Positions 57,663-58,225 of a stretch of DNA of 58,225 bases are shown here, piece after piece. The notes below the pieces were generated by a model that was not told the origin of the DNA, ran no database searches, and saw only the letters and a program-made list of their open reading frames with translations. The number at the start of each line of letters is the position of its first letter. Position 1 is the first letter of the stretch. The stretch is from CAWCLK01 sp963796225 (GTDB lineage: Bacteria > Actinomycetota > Nitriliruptoria > Nitriliruptorales > Nitriliruptoraceae). Position numbers and translations under genes: made by a program. The stretch is from NCBI GenBank assembly GCA_963796225.1, contig CAWCLK010000022.1:1-58225 (forward strand), written 5' to 3'.

Positions 57663-58225
57663 ATGACTGCATACACCAGCCTTTCGATGATGATCCTCGT
57701 TAAGGCTGCCCCGGTGCTTACGGCCGCCCTGCAAGAGTCGATGTGTATCGCCGCGGTGTCACTTGACCACGACGCACGCTGGATTCGGCTACACCCGGTT
57801 CCGTTCCGTGATCTTGCCGACGAATCGAAGTTCCGGAAGTACCAAGAGGTGACGGTCGAAGCCATTCGCTCCAAGAGCGATCGGCGACCCGAGTCGTGGA
57901 CCCCTGTGGAGGGCACGATCGTCCCTGGGGAGACGATTGGGACCCAGCATGGTTGGTCAACGCGCCGCCAGCGCGTCAGCAGGCTCGGCAGCGACCGGAC
58001 GATGTGCGACTTGGTCGAGTTGAACCGTTCGGGATCCGGACCCGGCACTCCATCGCTGGCCGTCGTCCGCACCCGCGAAGCTCCTTCGTTCGTCATCGAA
58101 GGACGGGATGAGGAGCAGCTCGCGAAGTGGCGCTCAAGGGCCGAGGCGCTCGGAAGCCAGCCGTCGCTGTTCGAGGACGTCACACAGCCAAAGTCGCCCT
58201 TTGAGGTGGTCCCATGGCGGTTTAG
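57663..58225 (+). CDS. Unknown protein paired with DUF488, cut by the right edge
   Basis: 187 codons from the ATG at 57663 and still open at the edge. The segment IAAVSLDHDARWIRLHPVPF followed by KFRKYQEVTVEAIRSKSDRR and PESWTPVEGT matches a family of uncharacterised, probably beta-rich proteins found directly beside DUF488 genes; I do not know a name for it. It begins 8 bp after the DUF488 stop, so they form an operon. Confidence 0.7.
   Translation, partial: MTAYTSLSMMILVKAAPVLTAALQESMCIAAVSLDHDARWIRLHPVPFRDLADESKFRKYQEVTVEAIRSKSDRRPESWTPVEGTIVPGETIGTQHGWSTRRQRVSRLGSDRTMCDLVELNRSGSGPGTPSLAVVRTREAPSFVIEGRDEEQLAKWRSRAEALGSQPSLFEDVTQPKSPFEVVPWRF

Overview
The window is high-GC actinobacterial DNA with densely packed genes, frequent GTG starts and convergent genes that abut or overlap. 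Several traits suggest a deep-branching Actinomycetota, possibly Nitriliruptoria or a Euzebya/Egibacter relative: four secreted proteins with cell-wall-binding repeat 2 (two with CHRD-like domains), an LPxTG-anchored glycosidase, a DUF4032 protein, and a galU-moeA-moaC-membrane protein block next to an FmdB/Ruc-like zinc ribbon. The taxonomic placement is inference. No rRNA, CRISPR array or insertion sequence was seen.

Layout. 0-4 kb: a GH1 beta-glucosidase cut by the left edge, a DUF4032 protein, a PDZ serine protease and an HxlR regulator. 4-8 kb: two cell-wall-binding proteins. 8-12.3 kb: metG, two paralogous small proteins flanking a cupredoxin lipoprotein, carbamate kinase and tRNA-Arg(CCT). 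12.4-15.3 kb: korA-korB. 15.3-23.1 kb: an HD-GYP protein, a third cell-wall-binding protein, a YihY-family membrane protein, a DUF3616 protein, an LPxTG-anchored GH5 enzyme and an unknown protein. 23.1-27.5 kb: a TetR/ferredoxin-reductase/desaturase locus with a 37-bp dyad between the divergent genes, then a thioredoxin/DsbB-like pair. 27.7-32 kb: a GntR regulator, a helix-hairpin-helix protein, and csoR/copZ/copA. 32-45.4 kb: an FAD oxidoreductase, a membrane-fused spermidine-synthase-like protein, a fourth cell-wall-binding protein, ettA, a DUF2185 protein, a phospholipase-D/cardiolipin-synthase-like protein, a PLP decarboxylase, uppP, an NAD-binding/DUF2867 protein and a SAF-domain protein. 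45.4-50.9 kb: an FmdB/Ruc-like protein, 5-FTHF cyclo-ligase, galU, moeA/glp-like, moaC, a GlpR/SepX-like membrane protein and a translin-family protein. 51-54.5 kb: a DEAD-box helicase, a VOC protein and a SHOCT protein. From 54.6 kb to the right edge: tRNA-Ala(CGC) followed by an integrase-bearing element with lower-GC cargo.

One pattern runs through the window. Twelve genes, several of them housekeeping genes (metG, korA, ettA), are continuous only if one extra base is skipped at one or more points. By hand I count 16 apparent +1 sites and two that look like -1 (or +2). Residual insertion errors in the assembly are the most economical explanation. True +1 decoding is possible but unproven. 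I annotated these genes across the break and gave the approximate position of each break.
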